Below, piece by piece: positions 10,321 to 21,678 of a DNA stretch of 64,000 nucleotides. The stretch is taken from the NCBI GenBank assembly GCA_032622095.1, contig CP136066.1, positions 194,358,816 to 194,422,815 of the forward strand, in the 5' to 3' direction. The notes beneath the pieces were generated by a model. That model had not been told where the DNA came from. It worked only from the letters and a program-made list of their open reading frames with translations, and did no database searches. Position numbers and translations under genes: made by a program. Every line of letters begins with the position of its first letter. The first letter of the stretch is position 1. This stretch comes from Siphonodentalium dalli. Lineage: Eukaryota > Mollusca > Scaphopoda > Gadilida > Siphonodentaliidae.

Positions 10321-11234
10321 TGAATTATATAATAATGATATAAAATGGTCATTGTACAACAGGAAATAGTTCAGTTGTACCCAGCAGGGTAATCGTAATC
10401 AAAGTAATCGACTATATAATTTGGAGTAAACGCCTGTAATCAGTATACATGAAAATTTTTATGACAAGTAATCATAATTTTATTACTTTTTGATTACTTT
10501 TACTTAATACTTGGATACTCATACTGTACTACTGTGCACAAATACAAAACAAAAACATCAGAATGTTATAATACAATTTATCCATCCATGTATTATGTCG
10601 GTGATGCAAAGTTTTGAAGTGATATGTCTTGTTGTAACACTAAGGTTCTAATTGTCAATTGTTTGTTTTACTGGAATAACAGGTGTATATTGAATAACAT
10701 TTCTGTTTCCGCTTTTGACTCATGATATTCAACCCATGTTGGAATGTAGGCAAACCTGAAGTGCCTTTCAACTCATACTACTAACCACTTGATTGTTAGC
10801 AGTGAACTTGGTCTCACAAAATCTCAACACATAAATTCATGTATGTTGAGTATTCTGCACCAGCAACATGACACACCTAACATTTTTGCTATCAGTGATT
10901 AAGAATAATGCAAACTTGAGACAATGCCTTTATTAACAAATACATCTATATCCCCTCCATCAGCACTGTAATTTAGTGAAGTGATGGTAGCATCAATTCG
11001 AGGCTATCTCCGTATATTTTTCACATTTATCCCCTTTGTTCTAACCGCGGTGATGACTTAAAGAAATTAGCGGTATTGGATCCACTCCAACTGAGTGGGG
11101 AGAGTCTCTCATTAGAATATTTACAAAGTCATTATTTATTAACCGTTTGGTAACTGAAGCCAATGCAAGTCGCCCATAGGAAAACTTATATCTCAAAATA
11201 GTTGTCAATTAAAATAGAATCTAACACTTCACAT
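10321..11234. other. Non-coding DNA, nothing recognised
   Basis: No exon, RNA gene or repeat found in this stretch. Confidence 0.4.
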
Positions 11235-11515
11235 GGCACCATTTCCTGTTATACTCAACAGAATATATGCAATAAATGAATGAACATGAGCCATGGATTA
11301 GTGCAAATACACTCATGTGCTCTACGAATGATGCAAACAGCATGGTAATCATAATGAAAAGGAATAAATGGCTGGAGTGATAAATTCATTTTCATTATAA
11401 TTACCATGTTGTTTGCCTCGTTCATAGAGCATATGAGTGTATTTTGCACCAATCCATGGCTCAAATTCATTCATTTGTTGCATATATTCTGTTAAGTATA
11501 AAAGGAGATGGTCCC
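11235..11515. mobile_element. Hairpin MITE, about 280 bp
   Basis: Long imperfect inverted repeat. Arms run from ACCATTTCCTGTTATACTC through CAGAATATATGCAA and GAGCCATGGATT to a short loop near 11370-11385, and back. Arm identity is roughly nine in ten by eye. No ORF and no clear target duplication. Confidence 0.7.
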
Positions 11516-11650
11516 ATAAATGACAAAATTTAGTGTACAGTACCCCTTTAATTTCCATAAGGCTGAGGCTATTCTGCCATATGCGGCTGTATAATGAGAG
11601 GCCATTTTGATAAATATGTTAGAAAAGCGTTTCCATTTCCATAAATATTG

Positions 11651-12115
11651 AAGGTACTCAATCTGATCAGACGGTCCCCATACCATCAAGATACAACAAC
11701 AACATTTCTTCAAAATACGCTTTAGTTATTTAGAATCGCTTTATTGCAACAAAATAATGCTAACCACTGTCAAATTTCCCAAAATTTCTTATTTATCAAC
11801 ATTTTGTTCAACAAAATATGGCCGTATTATTACTAAAGTATCATGAAATTTGACCATATTATCACTTGATTTTAGAGTTACCCATCTTCATCCACAATTT
11901 TGTCCGAGACCCTCTGTTTGACCACGTGTTTCTGGGCCACATATTATTACACATCTCAAGAAATAACAAACTTCAAAAATTTATATCTGATCACTCTGAG
12001 CTTTGATGGATGTGTTCCTCGACTCGATTCAACTATTTTTTACCCCCCCCCCCCCCCCCCCCCCCGAAGCCAAAGAAATAGTAATTTAGGAGCATCTGAT
12101 CAGATTGAGTACCTT
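11651..12115. mobile_element. MITE family D, copy 2, with a 23-base poly-C tract
   Basis: Terminal inverted repeats AAGGTACTCAATCTGATCAG and its complement bound a 465-bp non-coding element, inverted relative to copy 1 at 9887-10320. An uninterrupted run of C occupies 12043-12065, where copy 1 has only a short G run, so the tract expanded after insertion. Confidence 0.7.
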
Positions 12116-12196
12116 TAAAATAATTTAGCACAGGTTGTGGATGAACTGAGGAACAAGGACACAACCATTCAAACGACAATTTTACCCAAATATAAG

Positions 12197-12627
12197 CAAG
12201 CCTTGAAATAGTGCATCTGCAGAATGAGGTTCCCAGAGGGTGAAATTAGTGATGCTATTCCACACAGTGGGCTAGCATCACCAAATTCACCCACTGGGAA
12301 CCTCATTCTGCTTAGGCCTTACCTTATGGGAAGTATCTATAGTCTCAAAATAACATTGTTTTCAGTTTCTTCTGTTCAGTTTCTATATCCCCCAATTTGC
12401 AGAAGATAAATTGCATATTCAAGTTGACTAATGGGTGAACATAACCAACTTCAACTGGGGAACTTGAATCTGATCCTAGGTCTCCCATAGTAGTTGATGT
12501 ATAAGCAGAATGAGGTTCCCAGACGGAGAATTTGGTGATGCTAGCCCACCTAGCAGGATAGCGTCACCAAATTACACCCTCTGGGGACCTCATTCTGCAA
12601 ATGACAGACACACTATTTCAAGGCTTG
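12197..12627. mobile_element. hAT-type foldback MITE, long form, with exact 8-bp target duplication
   Basis: Ends CAAGCCTTGAAATAG and CTATTTCAAGGCTTG are flanked immediately by AATATAAG on both sides (12189-12196 and 12628-12635). The 431-bp body has a hairpin near each end (CAGAATGAGG arms) and a non-palindromic middle, which the short forms at 928 and 8169 lack. The 8-bp target duplication places the family with hAT-type elements. Confidence 0.85.
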
Positions 12628-12760
12628 AATATAAGTTAGGAATTTGTACAGGAGTCAGTCCAGGGCATTAGATTTCTGGAGGCCCTGCATGCCCCCTAAT
12701 ATGTCGTCCCTGTCTGTTGATAGCTAATGACAAGTTCATGATAAACATGATGTCCTTTAA

Positions 12761-13152
12761 CCCTTTACCCAACAGAAGGGCCCTGTGCCAATGCATTCTC
12801 TTATATATGCGAGTCGACCATAGGTCGCCTCGCATATATAAGAGAATGCATTGGCTTAACACATTAAAATTTATAAAATTGTTAAAGAATGTAAGAAAAA
12901 ATGGTAAAAAGTGTTAAATTTTTTTTTTTTTTAGGCCAATGCATTCTCTTATATATGCGAGGCGACCTATGGTCGACTCGCATATGTAAGAGAATGCATT
13001 GGCACAGGGCATAACTGTAATCATCACAATGTGGTCAAGGAGCCGGTTCCAATGATATCCATATTTGTATGGTTCTATTGAGACAGGCCGAAGATATTTT
13101 AGGCTGTTGAAGCTTTATTTGGCCGGTTTTGGCCGGTTTGTTGGGTAAAGGG
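12761..13152. mobile_element. piggyBac-type MITE, 392 bp, copy 1
   Basis: Flanked by TTAA (12757-12760, 13153-13156). Ends CCCTTTACCCAACA and TGTTGGGTAAAGGG. It contains the complete double-hairpin module (12781-13008, borders CCCTGTGCC and GGCACAGGG) followed by "aaccggccaa"-rich sequence next to the right end. Its twin at 13371-13762 has the same length in opposite orientation. Confidence 0.85.
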
Positions 13153-13156
13153 TTAA

Positions 13157-13804
13157 CCCTTTCTGTACTAAATGGATTCTCCCACTCAGTTATAAAAGGA
13201 TACATTGGAATGGTCTATTATTCATTTTGGAGGGGCGTTCAGGAAAAATGACAGAATGACAAAAATATAATAAAAAGTGCTGAAGGAGTCGTATTCATGG
13301 ACGGAAAATGTTCAGATAATAAATTCAACAAACGAACATTTGTTGAACTTATTATTTGAACATTTCTTAACCCTTTACCCAACAAACCGGCCAAAACCGG
13401 CCAAATAAAGCTGCAACAGCCTAAATTATCTTGGGTCTGTCTCAATAAAACCATACAAATATGGATATCATTGGAACCGGATCATTGACCACATTGTGAT
13501 GGTTACAGTTATGCCCTGTGCCAATGCATTCTCTTATATATGCGAGTCGACCATAGGTCGCCTCGCATATATAAGAGAATGCATTGGCCTAAAAAAAATC
13601 TTTTTTTAACACTTTTTACCATTTTTTCTTAGATTCTTTAACAATTTTATAATTTTTAATGTGTTAAGCCAATGCATTCTCTTATATATGCGAGGCGACC
13701 TATGGTCGACTCGCATATATAAGAGAATGCATTGGCACAGGGCCGTTCTGTTGGGTAAAGGGTTAAGGGAACAACTCGCCAATGAGTATTTAGTATAGAA
13801 AGGG
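13157..13804. mobile_element. piggyBac-type MITE interrupted by a second MITE
   Basis: TTAA at 13153-13156 and 13805-13808. Ends CCCTTTCTGTACTAAA and TTTAGTATAGAAAGGG. Removing the nested 392-bp element and one TTAA leaves about 252 bp. It holds a further palindrome at 13310-13362 (GTTCAGATAATAA against TTATTATTTGAAC). The left TTAA is shared with the neighbouring element at 12761. Confidence 0.75.
13371..13762. mobile_element. piggyBac-type MITE, 392 bp, copy 2, nested and inverted
   Basis: TTAA at 13367-13370 and 13763-13766. Same ends and same 392-bp length as copy 1, opposite orientation, a few base differences. It sits inside the element at 13157-13804. The pair can form an inverted repeat of about 390 bp with a spacer of about 218 bp. 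Confidence 0.85.
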
Positions 13805-13918
13805 TTAAAGATGAATTTATTTCCATGATTTCAATAAATATAAAGAGTTGAATTCAAGAGGAATATCAGGCTATTTCGGTAGCAAACACTGCGAAATCAG
13901 CAATTATTTCCATATCGT

Positions 13919-15595
13919 TAACTTCCAGCTGGTACAACTACTAGTATTAGATACAATCAAGAAAATACATTTATATAAGTATATAAGCTCAATTCCAGAC
14001 CAGCGGTCATTCAACACTTCCCTCCCATTGTAGTGATTACTCATTAAACATTATCTTCGGATGATTCATGTAACGCTTGCACTGACATAGATAGAAGCCC
14101 CGCTCTCCTATCTACTCAAAGGGACAACGTACTCATCTTCTATCATGAAGTCCTATCGTACTGCCGACTACCACGGAACAATGTACAAAGTATACCGTAC
14201 TCTGTTTTAAGCACTTTGTACATCTGTTTTAAGCACTTTTTAAGCCTGCGCCTCATATTGGCATAAATATCGAAAAGGCAAAAATTGTACTAATATTTTA
14301 ATGCACATTCCAGGACCAGGCTATAAAAATGGATATATTTCTCTTAAGAAAATTATACAAAGTTGTTTTAGCTGATCTAATATTGAGGAAGCCATTATAT
14401 TAAGAATGAAATGGAACTGTTTGCCCCCCTGTGCCCTCATTGGTGGAGGTAGGAGGGGCAGATGGCAGCCTCTGCTCCCCCAATAGTGTCTCAACTGGAA
14501 TCCATGATTTAGCTCCATATTGATAAACTTCCAGCTGGTTAACCACAGCAGAATTATGGGTAACTTTTCCGGATTTAGTCGGAAATATGGCTTGTTGCCA
14601 TTCATCAGAAAGCTCTCACTGAGAGCTTTCCGATGAATGGCAACAAGCCATATTTCCAACTAAATTCGGAAAAGTTACCCATAATTCTGCGGTGGTTAAG
14701 AGGTCGATTACTTAAGTAATAGAGCATTACTGTATATTGCAACTACTATTATTAGATAAAATCAAGAAATTACATTATAAGTTGATACCACATCTCGCAT
14801 TTTCAGAAGAGCCGTCATTCAACACTTCCCTCCCATTATATATATAGTGATTACTACCTTTATCTTTGGAGGTTTCATGTAACGCTTGCACTGACATAGA
14901 TAGAAGCCCTGCTCTATCTACTCAAAGCGACAACATACTTATCTTCTATGAAGTCCCATGGTACTACTGACTACAGAGGAGCAATGTACTAAGTATACCA
15001 TATACTGTTTTAAGCACTTTTTCAGCCTGAGGCAAAAATTGTACTAAAATTTTAACGCACATTCAAGGACTAGGCTATAAAAATGGATATATTTCTCTCT
15101 TAAGACTATTTTGCAAAGTTGTTTTAGCTGATCTAATTATGAGGAAGCCATTATATTAAGAATGAATGGGAATGGTTTGCCCCCCTGTGCCCTTGTTGGT
15201 GGAAGTCGGAGGGGCAGTTGGCAGCCTCTGCCCGCCTCCCAATCCGGCGTCTCAACTGGAATCATTGATTTAACTCCATAATAATAAACTTCCAGCTGGT
15301 ATATTGCAACTATTATTAGTAGATAAATCAAGAAATAACATTATAAGTTGATACCACGTACATCTCTCATTTTCAGAAGAGCCGTCATTCAACACTTCAC
15401 TCCGATTGTAGTGATTACTCATTAAACCTTATCTTCGGAGGTTTCATGTAACGCTTGCACTGACATAGATAGAAGCCCCGTTCTCCTATCTACTCAAAGG
15501 GACAACGTACTTATCGTCTATCATGAAGTCCTATCATACTGCAGACTACCTGGGAACAATGTACCAAGTATACCGTATTCTGTATACACAAAGTC
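13919..15595. repeat. Three diverged direct repeats of about 560-610 bp
   Basis: Each unit starts near AACTTCCAGCTGGT (about 13921, 14526, 15288) and carries the same ordered landmarks: CGTCATTCAACACTTC, TTCATGTAACGCTTGCACTG, "acatagatagaagcc", "tctactcaaag", "aagtataccgta", then "ggctataaaaatggatatatt" and a GC-richer segment with "cctctgc". Unit 2 is lengthened by the hairpin at 14540-14732, and unit 3 is incomplete. ORFs in it are not conserved between units. Confidence 0.75.
14540..14732. mobile_element. Tc1-type hairpin MITE, left-truncated copy
   Basis: Same palindrome as 8755-8967 but missing about 25 bases of the left end; the right end GCATTACTG is followed by TA. It interrupts repeat unit 2 of 13919-15595 at a site that unit 3 preserves uninterrupted (CCAGCTGGTATATTGC), which gives its insertion point. 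Confidence 0.7.
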
Positions 15596-17084
15596 TCCAA
15601 CTAGCAGAGGAAGAGTGTTGGCCAATATAAACAAAGGCGTAATGACTTAATTACGATAACTATGCAACCGTTTGATCAAAGTCACGATGAAATATATCTT
15701 CTTTTTGATAAGGTCTCTGTATAAATATCCAGCTAGTGTTTGAAGTTTCAATTTCCTATATTATACTGTTTGTTTAACATTCAATTCGGGCTGTATCACT
15801 GCCTTTTGATTGAACGTAAGTAGGGTTAATGCATTTTTAAGTATCGTGGCTATTGACTCAGAAATGTTCCCACGTAGACAGGTGCGGAATTCCCATGATG
15901 CATCTCAGGGGAACTGCATAACAAAATTAATAATACATTCATTAATACGTTTGCATATGGCAGTTGCATAATTTATACAGCCTCAGTATAAAGCAACATA
16001 TATTTATACATGGTGTCCTATACATATAATATACACCACATGAAAGAGTAGCTCCAATACATATATGTATAGAACAGTATGATACAAACATTGAGTCAGC
16101 GCGTGCATGTGAATCCATGACCAGATTGAGGATTAGCAACCACGCACTGGCAATTGACAAGGAACGACACTGATAGCCCAAAATACCACATGAAATAACA
16201 ATAATTAAGCTCTGCCAACTGATTACAATTGAAAATGAGTGATATGTCCGCTTTATGCTACAATCAGAAAAAAATTAATCTATATGATTTGCACGTTCGA
16301 ATTTTGTACTTTCCACCAGAAAAGAAATTCCAATGTATTATAAAAGTTGAGAAATGTAAAACAACGACCATAATATGCACTATGATCAATGAATATTTCG
16401 AAAATAGAACTGTAGCATACACTGTACATTAATGTCAACTGCAAACATGTGTAATGAACATCATTGTAACATATGGTTTAATAATTAATAGAGCGCTATG
16501 AGTGTATATGATATACATTTTACTGTTTGACAATATGAAAGGAGCATATATTTCCTCAATTCACCAATTTTCCTGAAATGTGACCCAACAGCAACATTGA
16601 CTCCGCAAAATAAACTGTTAATCTCAATGCTAATCTAACTCCCAAGGTTAGCAATGATGATCCTAGAAAATAATCACTCCATACAACTGACAATGGGCAG
16701 TCATATCTACACATACAATGGCACATTACACGAGCAAAAAATGCACCTCCCCATCCTTCAATTTTTCCATCTGCTGATTTCAACAAAAGTCAAAATAAAA
16801 ATAAAAATCGGCATATCATTTTTCCAACTGGGGGTCGTGTGAATCTGATTAAAATTAAGTAGGAAAATATTAAAATTCTGGTTTAAAAATCACATGCCCA
16901 CTTAATCAGCCAATCTATTGTCAACTGTTCTTTTATAATGACTATGGGAGCAACACACAGAGATATATCAAATCAGGTTACCTTATTTACATTAAAAACA
17001 CAGCGCCACACAAAACAAAAAGAAAATCCCCCAGACTGCATGCATGGCAATATTAAAACAGAAAGAGTGATCAAGTTCAAGTCT
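15596..17084. other. Non-coding DNA, nothing recognised
   Basis: Both strands were read for Ig exon signatures, splice-flanked open frames and repeats; none was convincing. Short open frames here have no recognisable motif. Confidence 0.45.
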
Positions 17085-17520
17085 GAGTTTAGTGTGTCTG
17101 TCATTTGCAGAATGAGGTCCCCAGAGGGTGAATTTAGTTATGCTATACCGCATAGCGGGCTAGCATCACTAAATTCACCCTCTGGGATCTCATTCTACTT
17201 AGGTCTCATCTTCTCTGGAATGTTTCTTCATTATAAAATTTTTATAGAAACTTAGATTCTATTTCTTTTTTAGTTTAGTTTCTCTATATCCCCAAATTGG
17301 CCGACAACACATTTCATAATCAAGGCTCCCAATGGGTGTATATCACAATATTCATCATTTTGGAACTTCAATCTGAGTCCATGTCTCCCATAGCAGATGA
17401 GGCCATGCAGAATGAGGTCCCTAGAGGGTGAATTTAGTGATGCTAGCCTGCTATGCAGGATAGCATCACTAAATTCGTCCTCAGGGGACCTCATTCTGCA
17501 AATGACAGGCACCTCATTCT
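17085..17520. mobile_element. hAT-type foldback MITE, long form, decayed ends
   Basis: Two TGCAGAATGAGGTCC hairpins separated by a unique middle containing CATCTTCTCTGGAA and CCCATAGCAGATGAGGCC, as in the copy at 8440. The flanks are themselves a diverged direct repeat of about 45 bp (ACTGCATGCA, then CAATATTAAAACAGAAAGA, at 17035 and 17519), longer than a usual target duplication. Confidence 0.7.
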
Positions 17521-17868
17521 TAGGCCTGACTGCATGCAGAGCAATATTAAAACAGAAAGAATGAGATCATTCTTATGGGAAGATTTATGGATATTTGACG
17601 TGACCCATGGAATTTACTATGCCATAATTTCTATGATTCAGCCCAATTCGCCTGACTTTAATTGATATCTGATAGGCTGATTGGAGTGAATTGAGAGGTA
17701 TCAGTGATCATGGTGATATTGCTGGTCTGTAACAGAATCCCAATTCTGGTCCCACAACTTCCAATTATTGAAATGTTTCCCAGAATTTAAATCATTAGAT
17801 TAAGACTGTTAGATTAGTCATGGTGATTTCTCTGCTCTAACACAAATCACTGACTGGACGTTCTTTTA

Positions 17869-18007
17869 ATAAAGGGACCCATGGCACTCGCAGTGGGTAA
17901 ATGTGGAAAAAAATATATGTCTGTAAAACACAAATCACTTTTAATAAAGGGACCCATGGCACTCGCAGTGGGTGAATGTGCAAAAAATATATATAAGTCT
18001 GTAAAAA
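17869..18007. repeat. Tandem repeat, two units of about 72 bp
   Basis: TTTTAATAAAGGGACCCATG, then "gcactcgcagtgggt" and "atatatgtctgtaaaa", occur twice in direct order. The difference between units is small. Confidence 0.8.
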
Positions 18008-18291
18008 CATGACCACTAAGTAGAACATGGAGAAATAGATCAACTTTGTTCTTCTATTAATTATTTATCGCTCTCCAAATATGAAATTTTGTGTGTTGAA
18101 ACCATTGTTATGTAAACCAGACTGTTACAGTGATCTCTAATTACGCAATTCAAATATTTTAGTCTGATTATGGTTTTCCGAATATTTTCCAATGATTTGA
18201 CCTTTTCCAATGTTTACCATAAATTTTTATTAAACTTTGGATCTTATTGAACTAATAGGACTTTTATCTGTAATTCCACAGTAATAGTATA

Positions 18292-18410
18292 AAGTTGTGT
18301 ACAGTATGTGTTTTTTTTGTATGAGTCCAGACACGCAGTGTTAAGTCCAATATGACTTTTCACCACAACCTGGACGAGTACAAGAAAAACACATACTGTA
18401 CACAACATTG
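18292..18410. mobile_element. Hairpin sequence, about 118 bp
   Basis: Arms GTTGTGTACAGTATGTGTTT and its complement, continuing to AGTCCA and TGGAC around a loop of about 45 bases. Likely a small foldback element; no target duplication evident. Confidence 0.6.
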
Positions 18411-19795
18411 TATAATGACATTTTTATTATCCATCAGTATGTTTATCCAAATTTTGGGAATAAAACTTTTGTGGTTATTTTTGGTATTTGTCGGCACTTG
18501 ATTCTCTATAAAAGTCTCTAATGATCAGTCTACCATACACTGCCAAATAATTGCCTCAGATCGGAGGAACAACAAACTCTGGGGGTCCTCTGGTAATTGA
18601 CAGTTTTATGTCAGAGCCTGCTTCCATCCACATTAATTTTATTGCCTACACAGTGTAAATTGAGATAAAATGCTTGGTACCGTTACTGCCATAACAAACG
18701 AAACCAAATATAAAGGTAGGCATGGGATATTTCACCAGGCATTTGGTTGGAACCTTATCTATTTCTTTCAGTCCATGAATATATCTCTGATGTGAAGTTG
18801 CTTTTTTTAAATTTTATTTTGAAACAACTATAAGTTCCAGTATACAAGCATACAAAAGAAGAACTGTACATATATACACAGGAGTATTATACAGTAAGTA
18901 CACATTTCTTTTACATGCAACTTGTTTCATTACACATATATAGGAGGTGCATGCTAAAGTTAAAATCCATTGAAATAATTACCCAGTCCCAGTTCATCAC
19001 GGCTCTAAATTTTACAATATGCCTATACATGATGGTTTTAAAGAATTTGCAGTATTCGTTACACATGGGAGTTGGGGATAACACAATCTCAATATGTGCT
19101 TCATATAACAGATCAAGAATTGAAATAATGTGTTTTATATATGAAAGGATACTGTAACTTTATTACTGTTTATATAGTTAAATATCGTGATCATTGAATA
19201 TAATTAATTCTGGGTATATAAATGTTCTGAGGGTTTCTTTTCTGATTTTTTTTAATGTTAAAGGAAACATTATTTGCTTTGTATGACCTTATATTTATAG
19301 TTTTGCTAATTTTTGTTCTTACATTTATTTACAGATACTACAGCGAAAAGAACCTGATTTCGAAATTCTTTGATTATTGACATCTATTCACATGGCTCGA
19401 TCATCCTTAAAAATTCTTGAGTATTTGATCGAAGTGACTGACAACAGAGAACGGAGAAGCTAAATACTTGTTCATAAAAACTGTTTCAGGACTATATTTC
19501 ACTACTGATGTGATATGTTCCATAACAAGGTCCAGAATAATTACTCCCATATATGGATGAGGTTAGTTATTAACCATACTTAACAGTCTTAACTATGCTA
19601 ATACTATTAATATTGTAGTGATGAATGATCATCGATGTACACCCATTTCTATGATAATCTCTAGCAACCCCCTGGGGTTTTAATAAATGGAATGTCCGTA
19701 CGGGCGCCCAAATGGGGGGGGGGGGGCTGAATAATTTTGCCTTAATGGTTTTACCTGATACCGGTATAGTTATTGTTTGAACACAGTTTTAGTAT
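18411..19795. other. Non-coding DNA, nothing recognised
   Basis: AT-rich, no exon or repeat family identified. A run of 13 G lies at 19714-19726. Confidence 0.4.
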
Positions 19796-19896
19796 TAAAT
19801 CGGAATAAAATGAAGTAACACCATTTAAGACTCATTTGAGTTTTTTTAAATTAGTCTTATAATTAAATGGTGTTACTTCATTTTATTCCGATTTAT
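19796..19896. mobile_element. Hairpin MITE, about 100 bp
   Basis: Arms AAATCGGAATAAAATGAAGT and complement, extending through AACACCATTTAA, with loop near 19833-19855. Arm match is essentially perfect over about 33 bp, so it is young. Confidence 0.7.
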
Positions 19897-20256
19897 TATT
19901 AACACAGACTCATACAGCATATATTTCAATAGTGTCTGAACAATTTTAGTATAATATACCTTGTATATACACAGAAATATAACACATTAGATTCAAATTA
20001 ACCTAAAATATGCAAAATGCGGGCAGAAATCTTAAAAATGCTGTAAATTGTCATAATTTCTCAAAGAAATGCCTTGAATTTGCCCAAAAATTGCCCGAAT
20101 TTGTTAAAGGGACATACAATCATTAATACTTTTGTAGAATGTAATATATATAATGGACCGATTTGGCGTATATTTGGTGTTAATGTTCTATACTGGATTA
20201 CACACAGGGGCACACATGCGTGTAACATGTATGTGTATTATATATATATAGATAGG
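19897..20256. other. Non-coding DNA, nothing recognised
   Basis: No exon or repeat found; AT-rich with a short TA microsatellite at its right end. Confidence 0.4.
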
Positions 20257-20920
20257 GGACTATCAAGATATTTCGCCCTGTCTCAGGAAAGTCTGAATAA
20301 AAAAAAACTAAATGGAATTCCTGACAATATTGATTAGATCGCTTGCATTTTGATACATAATATATAGAAATAGAAAGAGTGGTCGCCGAGCTACATCCCG
20401 CCAAACACAAATTTTCCATCCCCAATATCTGGTTGAAATTTTATCTGGCCAGTGCATTCTCTGTATTCGGTCCCAGGCAAAAGTAATGTTGACCAGATTT
20501 TGGAGGGAATTTTGTGTTTGGCGGGCTGTAGTTTGGCGATCACTCGTTCGATTTTCATATATTTACAGGTTCATTGGAGCCGGTATACCGGTTTTGGGGA
20601 CCAAAAAAAAATATATATTATTTATATAATTTTTGTTTTATGTTAAGAATTATACTACTTAAAAAAAATACTACTCCATGCAGGACAGGAGTGAAGACTG
20701 CAAAACGTAAAAGCAAGAGGGTGTATTGTCACTTACTAGCTTGTCATTTACAGATTTATGCTTTCAATTATGTATCAAATTGATCGTTGGGCAATTCATG
20801 CAAGCGATTTAATCAATATTGTCAGGAATTTCAGTTAGTTTTTTTTTATTCAGACTTTCCTGAGACAGAGTGAAATACGTTGATAGTCCCGGGAAGTCCC
20901 CTATCTATCTAATATATATT
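20257..20920. mobile_element. Long inverted-repeat element, about 660 bp
   Basis: The left arm 20257-20345 (GGGACTATCAAGATATTTCG, "ctgtctcaggaaagtctg", "attcctgacaatattgatta") returns inverted at about 20800-20902. Inside it a second inverted pair surrounds "cccgccaaacacaaattttc" (about 20395) and its complement (about 20510). No ORF. It lies immediately upstream of the exon at 21121. Confidence 0.65.
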
Positions 20921-21120
20921 TTGGGACTTTTGTCTGTCTGTCTGTTTGCTATGGTCGGGAAAACTGCCAGACGTATTTTGACGAAAATTTTACATGTTAC
21001 ACGCATGTGGACCCATGTGGGATTACATGCGTCTGTCCTTTCACATCACGTCTGGCAACTCTGTCAAATACATAGTCCCCTTAATGACAAAAATGTGATT
21101 CTTTATTATTTTATTCACAG

Positions 21121-21578
21121 GTTATGATGGCCAAAAATCTAAAAGGATTTCCTGACATAGAATATTATAACATCGATGGAAAACATTTTATCACTGCTGA
21201 CAATGTGTTCAAGTTCTTCGAGAAGCACAACAAGTGTGGCCTGGGATTTCGAAACCAAAGAAAGGACAATATATTGAGAGAGTTGAGGAAGTATGGTGTG
21301 CAACAGACAGACGATGTGACACATGTCCCATTTTGTTCGTTTCTTCAGTATGTTTTTCATCACCTCAATGACTTGGATGTGTGTTCGGAAATATGCAATG
21401 AAATCGTGGAATTACTATGCAAGTCTTCTGACAAAACATCGTCCGCGAAAAACATACCCGAAAACCCATGTGGTTCAAACTTGGAACTTTACCAAAGTCT
21501 TGTTCAAGTTGGATTATTTTCAGAATCTGTGGAAGTATACCTATTTTCAAAAATTCAATTGCCAAAAGATCAGGTCAT
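21121..21578 (+). CDS. Unidentified exon, cut by the scaffold gap
   Basis: A polypyrimidine-rich acceptor (TTATTTTATTCACAG) precedes an open frame that reads VMMAKNLKGFPDIEYYNIDG and stays open for about 152 codons up to the run of Ns. The composition is coding-like: charged, cysteine-containing, with FRNQRKDNILRELRKYG as a basic helix-like segment. No family was recognised. It could be the start of a host gene exon (two Met codons close to the acceptor) or part of an unrecognised transposon protein. The sequence after the gap belongs to a repeat array on the other strand, so the true 3' continuation is unknown. Confidence 0.5.
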
Positions 21579-21678
21579 NNNNNNNNNNNNNNNNNNNNNN
21601 NNNNNNNNNNNNNNNNNNNNNNNNNNNNNNNNNNNNNNNNNNNNNNNNNNNNNNNNNNNNNNNNNNNNNNNNNNNNNN
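21579..21678. other. Assembly gap of exactly 100 N
   Basis: A round 100-base N run, the usual placeholder for a gap of unknown size. The base after it, 21679, corresponds to 31231 and 40783 in the array, so the assembly resumes in mid-LINE, inside a repeat. Confidence 0.98.
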
